Part shown: positions 10,143 through 18,678 of the stretch, in pieces
Position numbering within the stretch: position 1 is the stretch's first letter
Layout: the number at the start of each line of letters is the position of its first letter
From: Mayfieldus sp963772265
GTDB taxonomy: Bacteria > Actinomycetota > Thermoleophilia > Solirubrobacterales > 70-9
Direction of reading: 5' to 3'
Assembly (NCBI GenBank): GCA_963772265.1
Contig: CAVYWS010000002.1
Location: 620,001-684,000, forward strand
Length of the DNA stretch: 64,000 nucleotides
Notes under the pieces: generated by a model
Told to the model about the DNA's origin: nothing
The model's input: the letters and a program-made list of their open reading frames with translations, nothing else
The model's database searches: none
Made by a program: the position numbers and the translations under genes

Positions 10143-10163
10143 CGCCGTTCGGGGCGAACGGCG
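10143..10163. repeat. Perfect 9-bp inverted repeat with 3-base loop
   Basis: CGCCGTTCG, GGG, CGAACGGCG forms a strong hairpin between the end of the biotin carboxylase gene and the start of the small membrane protein gene, both on the minus strand. There is no T-run after it on either strand, so it may be a non-canonical terminator for the carboxylase transcript or a 5'-leader element of the next operon. Confidence 0.6.
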
Positions 10164-10255
10164 GTTGCTCACGTCGCCAGACCGCCCTTCCCTGAGGCGG
10201 GCAAGACCGGGCAGGGTAGCAACTCATCTTAAGCGCAGGTAAGAGACTTCCTGCC

Positions 10256-12019
10256 CTATTTGATCACTGCAATGACGTCGCCAGAGGAGATCGACCCGCC
10301 CTCGCTCACGTTCAGCTCCGCCACCTCGCCCGAGCGGTGGGCGCTGATCTCGTTCTCCATCTTCATCGCCTCGATCACGCAGATCAGGGCGCCCTCCTCG
10401 ACCGAGGCGCCCTGCTCGACCGCCACCTTGAGCACGGTCCCCTGCAGCGGTGAGACCAGCTCCTCGGTCGAGGCCCCCGCCGCGGCGCCGGTGCGGCGCT
10501 CGCGCTTCGGCGGCCGCCGCAGCCCTGTCCCTCCCGAGTCGGCGGGGCCGGGGGGCCCGAAGACGCGGACCTCGAACAGCTTGCCCTCGACCTCGATCTT
10601 GTAATCGCGGGGCACCGCCTCGTCCCGATCGTCCTGGTCGGAGGCTTCGTGCCGCGTCGCCGGCGGCTGCCCGCTCTCCTTCAGCCATTCAGGATCCTCG
10701 ACGAGGTCCCTGCAGGTCTCCCCCTTCGCCCACTGCTCGGTCTCCAGGATCGCCTTGTGGAAGGGGATCAGCGTGGTCAGCCCCTCGATCTCGTACTCGT
10801 CCAGAGCCCGCAGCATCCGCCGCGTCGCCAGCTCGCGGTCCGCGTCCCAGACGATCAGCTTGGCGACCATCGGGTCGTACATCGGGCTCACCTCGGAGCC
10901 CGCCTCGACGCCCGAGTCGACCCGCACTCCCGGCCCGCCGGGCTCGCGGTAGCCGGTGATGGCCCCCGGGGCTGGCGCGAACTTCTTGTGCGCGGCCTCG
11001 GCGTTGATCCGGCACTCGATCGCATGGCCGCGCAGCTCGAGGTCCTCCTGGTAGATCGAGAGCTGCTCGCCCGCGGCGATCCGGACCTGCTCGCGCACGA
11101 TGTCGATCCCGGTGACCATCTCGGTCACGCAGTGCTCGACCTGCACCCGGGTGTTCATCTCCAAGAAGAAGTACTCCTCTCCCACCTGCAGGCCCTCGAC
11201 CGTGCCCGCCGAGCGGTATCCGACCGCAGTCGCCGCGTCCTTGGCGATCCGCCCGATCCGCTCCCGCATCTCCTCGTCGACGTGCGGCGCCGGCGCCTCC
11301 TCGATCAGCTTCTGATGACGGCGTTGGATCGAGCAGTCGCGCTCCCCGAGGTGGATCACGTGCCCGTGGGAATCGGCGAGCACCTGGACCTCGACGTGGC
11401 GGGGATCCTCGAGGTAGCGCTCGATGTAGACCCGCGGGTCGGAGAAGAACCTCTCGCCCTCGCGCGCCGCCCCCTCGAACGCCTCCTCGAGGTCGTCGGC
11501 GCTCTGGGCGACCCGGAACCCCTTGCCTCCCCCTCCCCCGGCGGCCTTCGCGGCCACCGGGTATCCGGCGTCCTCGGCCTGCTTTCGCGCCGCTTCGATG
11601 TCCTCCGCAGGCTCGGTCGCCCCAGGGACGATCGGCACGTCGGCCTCGGCCATGATCTCGCGGGCTCTGGTCTTCGACCCCATCGCATCGATCGCCTCGG
11701 GCGGCGGGCCGATGAAGACGACCCCGGCCTCGTCGCAGGCGCGCGCGAAGGCGGCGTTCTCGGCCAAAAAGCCGTAGCCGGGGTGGATCGCCTCGGCGCC
11801 GGCCTTCTGGGCCGTCTCGAGGATCTTCTCGATCGAGAGATAGCTCTCGGCCGGGACGGCGGGCCCGAGCAGGAACGCCTCGTCGGCTTCACGCACGTGC
11901 GGGGCGTCGCGGTCGAGCTCGGAATAGACGCCGACGGCGCCGATCCCCATCTCCTTCAGCGTCCGCATCACGCGAACCGCGATCTCGCCCCGGTTGGCGA
12001 CTAGAACCTTCTCGAACAC
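10256..12019 (-). CDS. Acyl-CoA (acetyl/propionyl-CoA) carboxylase alpha subunit: biotin carboxylase plus BCCP
   Basis: About 587 residues. It carboxylates its own biotin with ATP and bicarbonate and hands the carboxyl group to the beta subunit at 20105-21673. The N-terminal biotin carboxylase domain starts FEKVLVANRGEIAVRVM, has the Gly-rich ATP-grasp loop AAGGGGGKGFRV near residue 160 and EMNTRVQVEHCVTE near residue 290. The C-terminal biotinyl domain carries the biotin-Lys motif EAMKMEN near residue 553. The start is the GTG at 12017-12019; the open frame extends much further upstream but that part is antisense to the PHP gene. It is intact. With the beta subunit and the epsilon-like protein it would form an actinobacterial acyl-CoA carboxylase. 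Confidence 0.93.
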   Translation of the reverse strand: MFEKVLVANRGEIAVRVMRTLKEMGIGAVGVYSELDRDAPHVREADEAFLLGPAVPAESYLSIEKILETAQKAGAEAIHPGYGFLAENAAFARACDEAGVVFIGPPPEAIDAMGSKTRAREIMAEADVPIVPGATEPAEDIEAARKQAEDAGYPVAAKAAGGGGGKGFRVAQSADDLEEAFEGAAREGERFFSDPRVYIERYLEDPRHVEVQVLADSHGHVIHLGERDCSIQRRHQKLIEEAPAPHVDEEMRERIGRIAKDAATAVGYRSAGTVEGLQVGEEYFFLEMNTRVQVEHCVTEMVTGIDIVREQVRIAAGEQLSIYQEDLELRGHAIECRINAEAAHKKFAPAPGAITGYREPGGPGVRVDSGVEAGSEVSPMYDPMVAKLIVWDADRELATRRMLRALDEYEIEGLTTLIPFHKAILETEQWAKGETCRDLVEDPEWLKESGQPPATRHEASDQDDRDEAVPRDYKIEVEGKLFEVRVFGPPGPADSGGTGLRRPPKRERRTGAAAGASTEELVSPLQGTVLKVAVEQGASVEEGALICVIEAMKMENEISAHRSGEVAELNVSEGGSISSGDVIAVIK

Positions 12020-12085
12020 GGCGCGGGAGTCTATGGCCGCGCGGGTCCGCCCGAGGAGTCCCCCGCCCATATCCTCTTCCGCCCA

Positions 12086-12928
12086 GTGATCGAGTTGCAG
12101 GCACATTCGACGGTCTCCGACGGGCAGCTGCCGCCCGCAGGGGTGGTGCAGGCCGCCGCCGAGGCCGGCGTCACGACCCTGGCGCTGTCCGACCACGACG
12201 CGGTCGCCGGAGTCCCCGAGGCGGCGCGGGCGGCCGAGCAGGCCGGCATCGACCTGGTCCCCGCGGTCGAGATGTCGTGCGTCCACGAGTACGCCGACGA
12301 CCTCCACATGCTCGGCTACTGGATCGACCTCGAGAGGATCGCCCCGGCATGCGAGCGGGCCCAGCAGGAGCGGGTCAGCCGGGCCGGCGAGATCGTCGAG
12401 CGGCTGCGCTCGTTCGGGTTCGAGCTGACGCTCGACGACGCGATCGCCGAGTCGGGCGACGCGCTCTCGGTCGGCAGGCCCCACATAGCCCGGGCGGCGG
12501 GTGCAAAGCCCGAGCAAATGAACGCTTTTTTCGAGGAGTACCTGGTGCCCGGCGCGAAGGCCTTCGTGTCGCGGCGCTGGCCGACCGCCGACGAGGCGGT
12601 TGCGCTGATCCACGAGACGGGCGGCGTCGCGGTGGTCGCCCATCCCTACTGGGACGTCAAGGACCCGGCCCAGGTCGAGACGCTGATCGGCGCCCTCGAC
12701 GTCGAGGGCGTCGAGGCCTTCTACCCCGACCACAACCGCGAGCAGACCGAGCATCTGCTGCGGATCTGCTCGGATCGGGGCCTGGTGCCGACCGGCTCCT
12801 CCGACTTCCACGGCCCGACCCACAAGACGTTCTCGCGCTTCGGCGCCTACGACACCTACGGCCTGGGCGAGCCGCAGGTACCGGCCCAGGCCCTAGGCTG
12901 GGGCCATGGAACAGCGGCTCAGCGCTGA
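12086..12928 (+). CDS. PHP-domain phosphoesterase
   Basis: 280 residues with a PHP (polymerase and histidinol phosphatase) metal-dependent phosphoesterase fold: the N-terminal HSTVSDG, LALSDHDAVAG, a catalytic Glu in VPAVEMSC, VVAHPYWD and a final GSSDFHGPTH. This arrangement resembles YciV/RNase AM-type 3',5'-nucleoside bisphosphate phosphatases. PAP is a by-product of PAPS use, and a sulfate operon lies just downstream, so a role in nucleotide clearance is conceivable but inferred. The GTG start at 12086 diverges from the carboxylase across 66 bases. The last few residues overlap the start of the next gene and may be altered by a nearby indel. Confidence 0.82.
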   Translation: MIELQAHSTVSDGQLPPAGVVQAAAEAGVTTLALSDHDAVAGVPEAARAAEQAGIDLVPAVEMSCVHEYADDLHMLGYWIDLERIAPACERAQQERVSRAGEIVERLRSFGFELTLDDAIAESGDALSVGRPHIARAAGAKPEQMNAFFEEYLVPGAKAFVSRRWPTADEAVALIHETGGVAVVAHPYWDVKDPAQVETLIGALDVEGVEAFYPDHNREQTEHLLRICSDRGLVPTGSSDFHGPTHKTFSRFGAYDTYGLGEPQVPAQALGWGHGTAAQR

Positions 12929-13302
12929 TCACCCTCGGCGTGAAGATCTGGCCCGCGCCGGGCAGTTCTACGAGGCGCTGGGCTGGACGACGCGTGCCAA
13001 GCCGGCGACGACCTGGTCTTCTTCCAGGCCGGCGGCATGGTCGTCGCCTCTGGGACCGCGCCAGCTCGCCGAGGACTCGGAGGTCACCGACTCGGCGGCT
13101 GGGGCGGCGTCACACTCGCCTACAACACCGCTCCGAGGAGGTCGACGAGCACGAGCAGGCACGCAGGCGGGGCACGATCGCCGCGAGCCGGAGAGCCGTC
13201 TGGGCGGCTACGACTCGAGCTTCATCGACCCCGAGGGGCACCCATGGGAGGTCGCCCACAACCCCGCTGGACGGTCGCCGAGACGGCAGCTTGACGACCT
13301 GA
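12906..13302 (+). CDS. VOC-family (glyoxalase-like) protein, multiply frameshifted
   Basis: Reading across frames rebuilds one VOC domain of about 130 residues: LITLGVKDLARAGQFYEALGW, then DDLVFFQAGGMV, LAEDSEV, GWGGVTLAYN, and at the end GGYDSSFIDPEGHPWEVAHNP with the stop TGA at 13300-13302. At least four one-base frame changes are needed within 400 bases. The VOC signatures (FYEALGW and DPEGHPWE) are clear, but the substrate is not. The gene ends exactly one base before the convergent cysC stop, which favours a real gene with sequence errors over decay. Confidence 0.6.
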
Positions 13303-13895
13303 CTAGACGGCGGCCAGCTCGGGCTCGGACGGGATCAACCTGCGCTCCTCGAGGTAGCCGATCAGCTGCGCCGCCGACTCCTCAGGCTCCTGGACCTCGG
13401 TGTCGACGATGATCTCGGCGTGCTCGGGCACCTCGTAGGGGTCGGAGACGCCGGTGAACTCCTTGATCTCGCCCGAGAAGGCCTTCTCGTAGAGGCCCTT
13501 GACGTCGCGGTCCGCGCAGGTCTCGACCGAAGCCTTGACGTAGACCTCGATGAAGCGGTCGCCCATCAGCTCGCGCGCCTCGTCGCCGGGTCTCCCTGTA
13601 GGGCGAGATCGCCGCCGCGATCACCGGCACTCCGTTGCGCGACAGCAGGTCGGCGACGAAGGCGATGCGGCGGATGTTGGTGTCGCGGTCCTCCTTCGAG
13701 AAGCCGAGGCCCTTGGAGAGGTTCTCGCGGATCACGTCGCCGTCGAGGATCTCGAGCCGGTTGCGGCGCTCGCCGCAGCTCCTCCTCGATCTGCTTCGAG
13801 ATCGTCGTCTTGCCGGCTCCGGAGAGGCCGGTGAACCAGAGCGTGAATCCGTTCTCGTGGCTGCTCGGCTGGTAGGTGTGTCTGTCGCTGGCCAT
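13303..13895 (-). CDS. cysC: Adenylyl-sulfate kinase, frameshifted
   Basis: Phosphorylates APS to PAPS with ATP. The P-loop GLSGAGKTT is near residue 26. After a break at about 13775 the frame resumes with LEILDGDVIRENLSKGLGFSKEDRD (the APS-binding region), and after a second break at about 13590 with GDRFIEVYVKASVETCADRDVKGLYEKA. The summed length of about 195 residues is normal for CysC. It is the last gene of the sulfate operon, 5 bases after sat. The cysH product next door has the iron-sulfur cysteines of an APS reductase, so the PAPS made here may serve sulfation rather than reduction. Confidence 0.88.
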
Positions 13896-13900
13896 CGTGG

Positions 13901-14977
13901 TCAGTCCTCCTTGTAAGCGTCGATCAGGATCTCAGCGACCTCGTCCCTCGAAAACTCGTGGGGCGGCTTCTCTCCATTGCCGAGCATCTCCCGAACCTTG
14001 GTGCCCGAGAGGAAAAGGTGCGCATCGTCGTCGTGGGGGCAGGTCTTGTTCGAGGCCATGCCCTCGCACTCGTTGCACCAGAAGGTGTGCTCGAAGAAGA
14101 GCGGCTCGATGCCGAGCTCGTCGACGTCGACCTCGTCGAAGATCTTCTGCGCGTCGTAGGTGCCGTAGTAGTCGCCCACCCCGGCATGGTCGCGGCCGAC
14201 GATGAAATGGGTGCAGCCGTAGTTGCGGCGGATGATCGCGTGCAGGATCGCCTCCCGCGGGCCGGCGTAGTGCATCTTCGAGGGGTTGACGCCGAGGATC
14301 ACCCGGTCCTGGGGGTAGTACTTCTCCATCAGCACCTCGTAGCAGCGCATCCTCACGTCGGCGGGGATGTCGCCGGCCTTGGTCTTGCCGATCAGGGGAT
14401 GGATGAAGAGCCCGTCGCAGGTCTCCAGCGCCGCCTTGGTCAGGTACTCGTGGGCGCGGTGGATCGGGTTGCGGGTCTGGAAGGCGACGATCCGCTTCCA
14501 GCCGCGGTCGGCGAAGGCCTGGCGCGACTCGGCGGGGCTGAGGTAGCGGCGCCGGAAGGCCTCCTCGTGGTCGGGCAGCTCGTCGGCCTCGATCGGCCCG
14601 GCGATGCAGCGCGCCCCTTCCTCGTAGATCGCGGCGACGCCCGGATGCTCCTCGTCGGTCGTGCGGTAGACCTGCTCGGCCTCGCGACGGGTGTCGCGCT
14701 CGAAGATCTCCTCGACGGTGAGGCGGCCGAGATGCTTGCCGTCGTCGGCGCGCAGCTCGACCACGTCCCCGACCGCGCAGTCGAGGTCGGAGGCGAGGGT
14801 GATCGGGATCGACCAGTAATCGCCGGAGGCGAGCCGCATCTCCTCGCTGACCCGGCCCCAGTCGTCGGCGCCCATGAACCCCCGCAACGGGTCGAATCCC
14901 CCGTTGGCGATCATCTCGAAGTCGGCGGTGTGACGCTCGGAGAGCGTCAGCGAGAGTTCAGTCGTGGTCTCCGTCAC
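13901..14977 (-). CDS. sat: Sulfate adenylyltransferase (ATP sulfurylase, Sat type)
   Basis: Converts sulfate and ATP to APS, the entry step of sulfate assimilation. 358 residues, intact. The N-terminal PUA-like domain is followed by the catalytic motifs QTRNPIHRAHEYL near residue 170 and HFIVGRDHAGVGDYYG near residue 250. A cysteine-bearing segment (FWCNECEGM...KTCPHDD) may bind zinc, as in related homo-oligomeric Sat proteins. The start is GTG 14975-14977. It sits 46 bases after cysH and 5 bases before cysC. This is the monofunctional bacterial/archaeal Sat type, not the CysD/CysN pair. Confidence 0.95.
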   Translation of the reverse strand: MTETTTELSLTLSERHTADFEMIANGGFDPLRGFMGADDWGRVSEEMRLASGDYWSIPITLASDLDCAVGDVVELRADDGKHLGRLTVEEIFERDTRREAEQVYRTTDEEHPGVAAIYEEGARCIAGPIEADELPDHEEAFRRRYLSPAESRQAFADRGWKRIVAFQTRNPIHRAHEYLTKAALETCDGLFIHPLIGKTKAGDIPADVRMRCYEVLMEKYYPQDRVILGVNPSKMHYAGPREAILHAIIRRNYGCTHFIVGRDHAGVGDYYGTYDAQKIFDEVDVDELGIEPLFFEHTFWCNECEGMASNKTCPHDDDAHLFLSGTKVREMLGNGEKPPHEFSRDEVAEILIDAYKED

Positions 14978-15023
14978 GAAGCCGGTCAGGGTAGCGGGTT
15001 GGAGTGCCTTCGGCGGCGCTACT

Positions 15024-15743
15024 TCAGTTGATGCCGCATTCGGTCTTCGAGGCGCCGGCCCAGCGTCCCGCCCGCGGGTCCTCGCCCGGTCCGACCGGCT
15101 TGGTGCAGTGGGTGCAGCCGATCGAGGGGTAGTTCTGGTCGTGCAGCGGGTTGTAGGGGACCCGGTTCTCGCGGATGTAGTTCCAGACGTCCTTCTCCGA
15201 CCAGTCGGCGATCGGGTTCAGCTTCCAGAGGCCGAAGCGGCGGTCCCAGGCGAACTTGGGGGCGTTGGCGCGGTGCTGGGAGTCCTCGCGCCGGATGCCC
15301 GACACCCAGGCGTCGACGCCTGATAGCGCCTCGCGCATCGGCTCGACCTTGCGGATCCCGCAGCAGGAGTCGGGGTCGCGCTTCCAGAGCTCGTCGCCGT
15401 ACTCGGCCGCCTGCTGCTCGAGGGTCAGGTTGTGGTAGCGCTCGAACTCGATCCCGTAGTGCTCGGCCAGCCGGTCGCGGGTCTCGTAGGTCTCCTTGAA
15501 GAGGACGTCTGTGTCGAGGTAGAAGAAGCGCGCGTCGGGCGCGATCCTGGTCGCGATGTCGACCACGACCGAGCTCGTCTTCTGAAACGAGCAGGCGATG
15601 TAGAGGCTCGGGTGGAAGGTCTCGAACGCCCACTCGAGCGCCTCGCGGGCACCCTTGGGCTCGAGCTCGGCGGCAACCGCCTCGGCGTCGATGTCGAAAG
15701 CTGTCTCGGGCACGGGATCGGTGAGTGTGGCAAGGGGCTTCAT
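15024..15743 (-). CDS. cysH: Phosphoadenylyl/adenylyl-sulfate reductase, APS-type with Fe-S cysteines
   Basis: Reduces activated sulfate to sulfite using thioredoxin. 239 residues, intact. The PP-loop-like nucleotide site is SLYIACSFQKTSS near residue 50 and LDTDVLF near residue 76. The CC pair (residues 127-128, DSCCGIRKVEP) and the later GCTHC give the four cysteines that bind a [4Fe-4S] cluster in assimilatory APS reductases. The catalytic Cys is in the C-terminal TECGIN. Family knowledge therefore predicts APS rather than PAPS as substrate. It starts 10 bases after the sir stop. Confidence 0.93.
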   Translation of the reverse strand: MKPLATLTDPVPETAFDIDAEAVAAELEPKGAREALEWAFETFHPSLYIACSFQKTSSVVVDIATRIAPDARFFYLDTDVLFKETYETRDRLAEHYGIEFERYHNLTLEQQAAEYGDELWKRDPDSCCGIRKVEPMREALSGVDAWVSGIRREDSQHRANAPKFAWDRRFGLWKLNPIADWSEKDVWNYIRENRVPYNPLHDQNYPSIGCTHCTKPVGPGEDPRAGRWAGASKTECGIN

Positions 15744-15753
15744 CAGAACTGGG

Positions 15754-17624
15754 CTAAACCGCGCATTCCCCTTCCCCGCGCTCGACCTTGTAGGGCTCCG
15801 AGCGGCTCCAGTCGACGAACTGGAGCATGTTGTCGAGATCGAACTCAGCCGGCATCGTCAGGTCCTTGATCTGCTGCTCGAAGTCTTCGGTGCCGATCCG
15901 CTCGACGAAGTCGGCGAAGACCTCGCCTTCGGAGCGCTCGGACTCGTAGAAGCGCAGCCAGCGCTCGACCGCTTCGGGAACGCGCTTGGCCGGAAGCCGG
16001 GCCTTGAGGCGCTTGCCGAAGGTCGCGTCGGCCTGTGATCGCCCTCCCAGATGCGGAATGTAGGCAGGCATCGTGCGGCCGCCCACCTTCAGCGAGGCGC
16101 CGTAGAACCCGATGCTGCCGATGTGGTGCTGGCCGCAGCCGTTCGGGCAGCCGCTCATCTTGATGTTGATCTGGCGGGTCAACGGATCGGTGATCTGCAT
16201 CGACTCGAGCCGCTCCCGGATCGCCTCGTTGAGGCCCATCGAGCTGGTGATGCCGAGCTTGCAGCTGTCGGTGCCGGGGCAGCTGACCACGTCGGTGATC
16301 TCCTGCGCGCCGGCGTCGCCGAGGCCAAGCTCGCCAAGCCGCGTCCAAACGTCGTACAGCGCCTCGTCGCGGACCCAGCGCAGGACGAAGTTCTGGTGCT
16401 CGGCGGAGGTCCGCGCATAGCCGCCGCTGTAGTCGCGCATGATCGCCGCGAGGCCGCGCAGCTGCTCGGGATTGAGGTCGCCTCGCGTCACCTTCACCTC
16501 GACCGCCGAGAAGCCCTGCTGGCGCTGCGGCGTCACGTTGCCGTCGACGAAGCGCTCGAACTCGGAGCGGTCTCCGTTCGGGCTCGACGGGGTGGCGGGG
16601 ACCGGTGGCGCGTTTGCCTCCTCGTCGTCGAGGAAGCGGCCTCGCTCGACGGCGCCTTCGAAGTCCCGGTCCGCGACCCAATCGCCCTCCAGCTCCTCGT
16701 CGATGCGCTCGTTGAACTCCTCGATCCCGATCTTGTCGATCAGGACCTTGATCCGGGCCCGGGCGCGGTTGGCGCGCAGCCAGTCCTGTCGGTCGAAGAT
16801 CCGCAGCGCCGCCTCGGAGACCTTCAGGTACTCGCCGCTGTCGGCCTCGGCGAACTCGGTGATCGTCTCCGCGATCCGGGGCATGATCGACGTCCCGCCG
16901 CCGACCACGATCTTGAAGCCGCGCACGCCGTCATCGATGCGGGGGATGAAGCCGAGATCGTGGATCGGGGTGATCGCGCGGTCGGCGTCGGAGGAGGAGA
17001 AAGCGGTCTTCCACTTGCGCGGCATCAGCTGCGTGGTCGGATGGCGGACGAAGTAGCGCACATATGCGGCGGCGTAGGGAGTCGGATCGAAGATCTCGTC
17101 CTCGAGCAGGCCGGCGTAGGGGTCGCCGGTGACGTTGCGAACCGTGTTGCCGCAACCCTCGCGCGAGGAGAGGCCGGCCTCGCCCAGCTCGCGGATTGCC
17201 TTCGCCGCGTCGTCGAGCGGGACGTGATGAAGCTGGATGTTCTGGCGCGTCGTGATGTGTCCTTTGTTGAGCGGCACGTAGCGCTCGACCACGTCCGCGA
17301 AGGCCTCCATCTGCTCCGGGTTGATCCCGCCGTATGGGAGCTTGACCCGGATCATCTGCACGCCGGGCTGGCGCTGGCCGTAGACGCCCTGCTTGAGGCG
17401 GAAGCCGATGAACTCCTCCTCGCTGAGCTTCTCGTCGAGGAACTTGCCGGCCTCGGTGTCGAAGTCGTCGAACTCGCGCTCGAGGATCGGGATCACGTGC
17501 CCGGGGACGTTCGTCGTAGGTCTCCGGGTTCGCCAGCGAGCCGACCTTGCCCTTGCCGGACTGCTTCTTGCCGTGGTCCTCTTCGAGTTGCGGTCTTCTT
17601 GGCGGGGGCCGAGACCGGCTCCAT
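15754..17624 (-). CDS. sir: Ferredoxin-type sulfite/nitrite reductase, N-terminal frameshifts
   Basis: Siroheme/[4Fe-4S] enzyme for six-electron reduction of sulfite to sulfide; a nitrite reductase cannot be fully excluded, but the operon is for sulfate. Two repeats of the ferredoxin-like half are visible: FRLKQGVYGQRQPG with GHITTRQNIQLHHV, and QGFSAVEVKVTRGDLN with RTSAEHQNFVLRWV. The cluster ligands lie in CPGTDSCKLGIT and MSGCPNGCGQHHIGSIGF. The undisturbed frame begins at 17496, but residues upstream (GKVGSLANPETYDERPG) continue to an ATG at 17622-17624 through two one-base breaks at about 17500 and 17585. First gene of sir-cysH-sat-cysC. Confidence 0.92.
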
Positions 17625-17655
17625 GCCTTCCTCCGGCGGTCAGGTGGCGGCGGGC

Positions 17656-17720
17656 ACGCCTGTACAGGCGTTGATCGGCCGCGAATAGTACTAAACCTGA
17701 CAGAAATTCAAGTATTTCTG
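17656..17720 (-). promoter_or_regulatory. Promoter/operator region of the sulfate assimilation operon
   Basis: Upstream of sir lies a perfect 16-bp palindrome, ACGCCTGTACAGGCGT (17656-17671), which is a strong operator candidate. On the minus strand a possible -10 TACTAT (17685-17690) with CTTGAA 16 bases upstream (17707-17712) precedes it, so the palindrome would lie just after the transcription start. A second inverted repeat, CAGAAAT and ATTTCTG (17701-17720), overlaps the -35 region and the end of the rhodanese gene. The promoter hexamers are weak matches; the palindromes are directly seen. Confidence 0.55.
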
Positions 17721-18130
17721 CGCCGGGCCTCGAGGACAGCCGCGGCCTCGCCTGATTCGGCCACGTAGCCGCCCTCGGGCTCGAGCGGCCGGCCCTCCTC
17801 CGCCCAGGCGCTGATCCCGCCGGCCAGCGCGTGGGCGTCGAAGCCGCCGGCGCGCAGGCCGTCGGCCGCCAGCTCCGAGCGCGAGCCAGAGCGGCAGTAG
17901 AGGACCACCGGCCGCTCGCGGTCGAGCTTCTCGGCCTCGGCCGGAAGGTCGTTGACCTCGACCAGGCGGGCGCCCGGGATCCGCCCCGCCTCCCACTCGT
18001 GGGGCCGGCGCACGTCGATCAGCTCGACGTCGCCCGACTCGAGCATCTCGGCCAGGCGCTCCGGCGGCAGCTCGCCGCCGTGCTCGGTGCCCTCGGTGTC
18101 TATCCGCTCGCCGGCCATCCGAGCGAGCAT
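17708..18130 (-). CDS. Rhodanese-domain sulfurtransferase
   Basis: 140 residues with a single rhodanese domain. VELIDVRRPHEWEAGRIPGA is the CH2A motif, and VVLYCRSGSRSELAA holds the catalytic Cys in a six-residue loop (CRSGSR), as in GlpE/PspE-type enzymes. A tail of about 30 residues follows GGISAWAEEGRPLEPEGG. Start ATG 18128-18130, with an alternative ATG at 18116-18118. It lies directly upstream of the sulfate operon on the same strand but is separated from it by the palindromic region, so it may have its own promoter. Probable role is handling of sulfane sulfur. Confidence 0.9.
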   Translation of the reverse strand: MLARMAGERIDTEGTEHGGELPPERLAEMLESGDVELIDVRRPHEWEAGRIPGARLVEVNDLPAEAEKLDRERPVVLYCRSGSRSELAADGLRAGGFDAHALAGGISAWAEEGRPLEPEGGYVAESGEAAAVLEARRRNT

Positions 18131-18142
18131 CTACGCCGAGCG

Positions 18143-18352
18143 CTAGTCGACGTCTGTGCCCTCGATCAAGAACGCGACCCGCACATGGGCGCGGTACTCG
18201 TCCAGGTTCTCGCCGCGGATTCCGGTCGAGACGATGTCGACCGCACGGATGTTTCGCAGCGAGCTCTGCGCCTGGCACAGCGCCTGCTTCGCCGCGTCGT
18301 CGGTCGAGGTCTTTGAGCTGCCCACCAACTCGATGATCTTGACTACCGCCAA
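18143..18352 (-). CDS. Dodecin-family flavin-binding protein
   Basis: 69 residues, matching the dodecin fold length: VVKIIELVGSSKTSTDDAAKQAL at the N-terminus, then IRAVDIVSTGIRGENLDEYRAHVRVAFLIE. Dodecins form dodecamers that store riboflavin/FMN or CoA in Actinobacteria. The start is a TTG (18350-18352) preceded by a very strong ribosome site, AGAAGGAGGGAG, which decides this start. The stop is 12 bases upstream of the rhodanese start. Confidence 0.92.
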   Translation of the reverse strand: MAVVKIIELVGSSKTSTDDAAKQALCQAQSSLRNIRAVDIVSTGIRGENLDEYRAHVRVAFLIEGTDVD

Positions 18353-18436
18353 GGGACTCCCTCCTTCTGGATGGTTGGAGCCTCTTTCTATCCGCTGTGC
18401 AGCCGGCGGGCAAGCGCTCGGGACGAATCGCCCGTC

Positions 18437-18661
18437 TCAGACGGAACGGCCCCAGGACTGCAGGCCGGGGTCGCGCCGGACGCCTTCGCGCAGCGCCGCC
18501 TGCTGCCAGCGGCTCTGCGAGACGGCCGCCGGGGCGGGAGCCGTCTCGGCGATGAACAGCTCCAGCGCCGCGACGATCGCCCCCGCCTCCTGCTCGGAGG
18601 GGCTCCCGCTGACCATCTCGATCCGCGGGCGGGGCGGCTTGCGGCTTCCGTTGCTGCTCAC
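18437..18661 (-). CDS. Acyl-CoA carboxylase epsilon subunit-like small protein
   Basis: 74 residues. The N-terminal RPRIEMVSGSPSEQEAGAIVAALELF and the later SRWQQAALREGVRRD follow the pattern of actinobacterial acyl-CoA carboxylase epsilon subunits: a V-x-G-x-P-x-x-E-x-x-A-I/V-x-A-A-L core followed by a W-x-x-x-x-x-R-x-x-x-R helix. Epsilon subunits bridge alpha and beta subunits and raise activity. The GTG start (18659-18661) is 17 bases from the divergent GTG start of the next gene. Alpha and beta subunits are encoded nearby at 10256-12019 and 20105-21673, supporting the call. The family is short, so confidence is moderate. Confidence 0.68.
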   Translation of the reverse strand: MSSNGSRKPPRPRIEMVSGSPSEQEAGAIVAALELFIAETAPAPAAVSQSRWQQAALREGVRRDPGLQSWGRSV

Positions 18662-18678
18662 CGGGCAGACTCTACGAG

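Noticed and set aside
12020..12823. N-terminal extension of the biotin carboxylase frame
   Set aside because: The open frame continues upstream but is exactly antisense to the PHP gene and has no carboxylase-like residues; it ends at the GTG at 12019.
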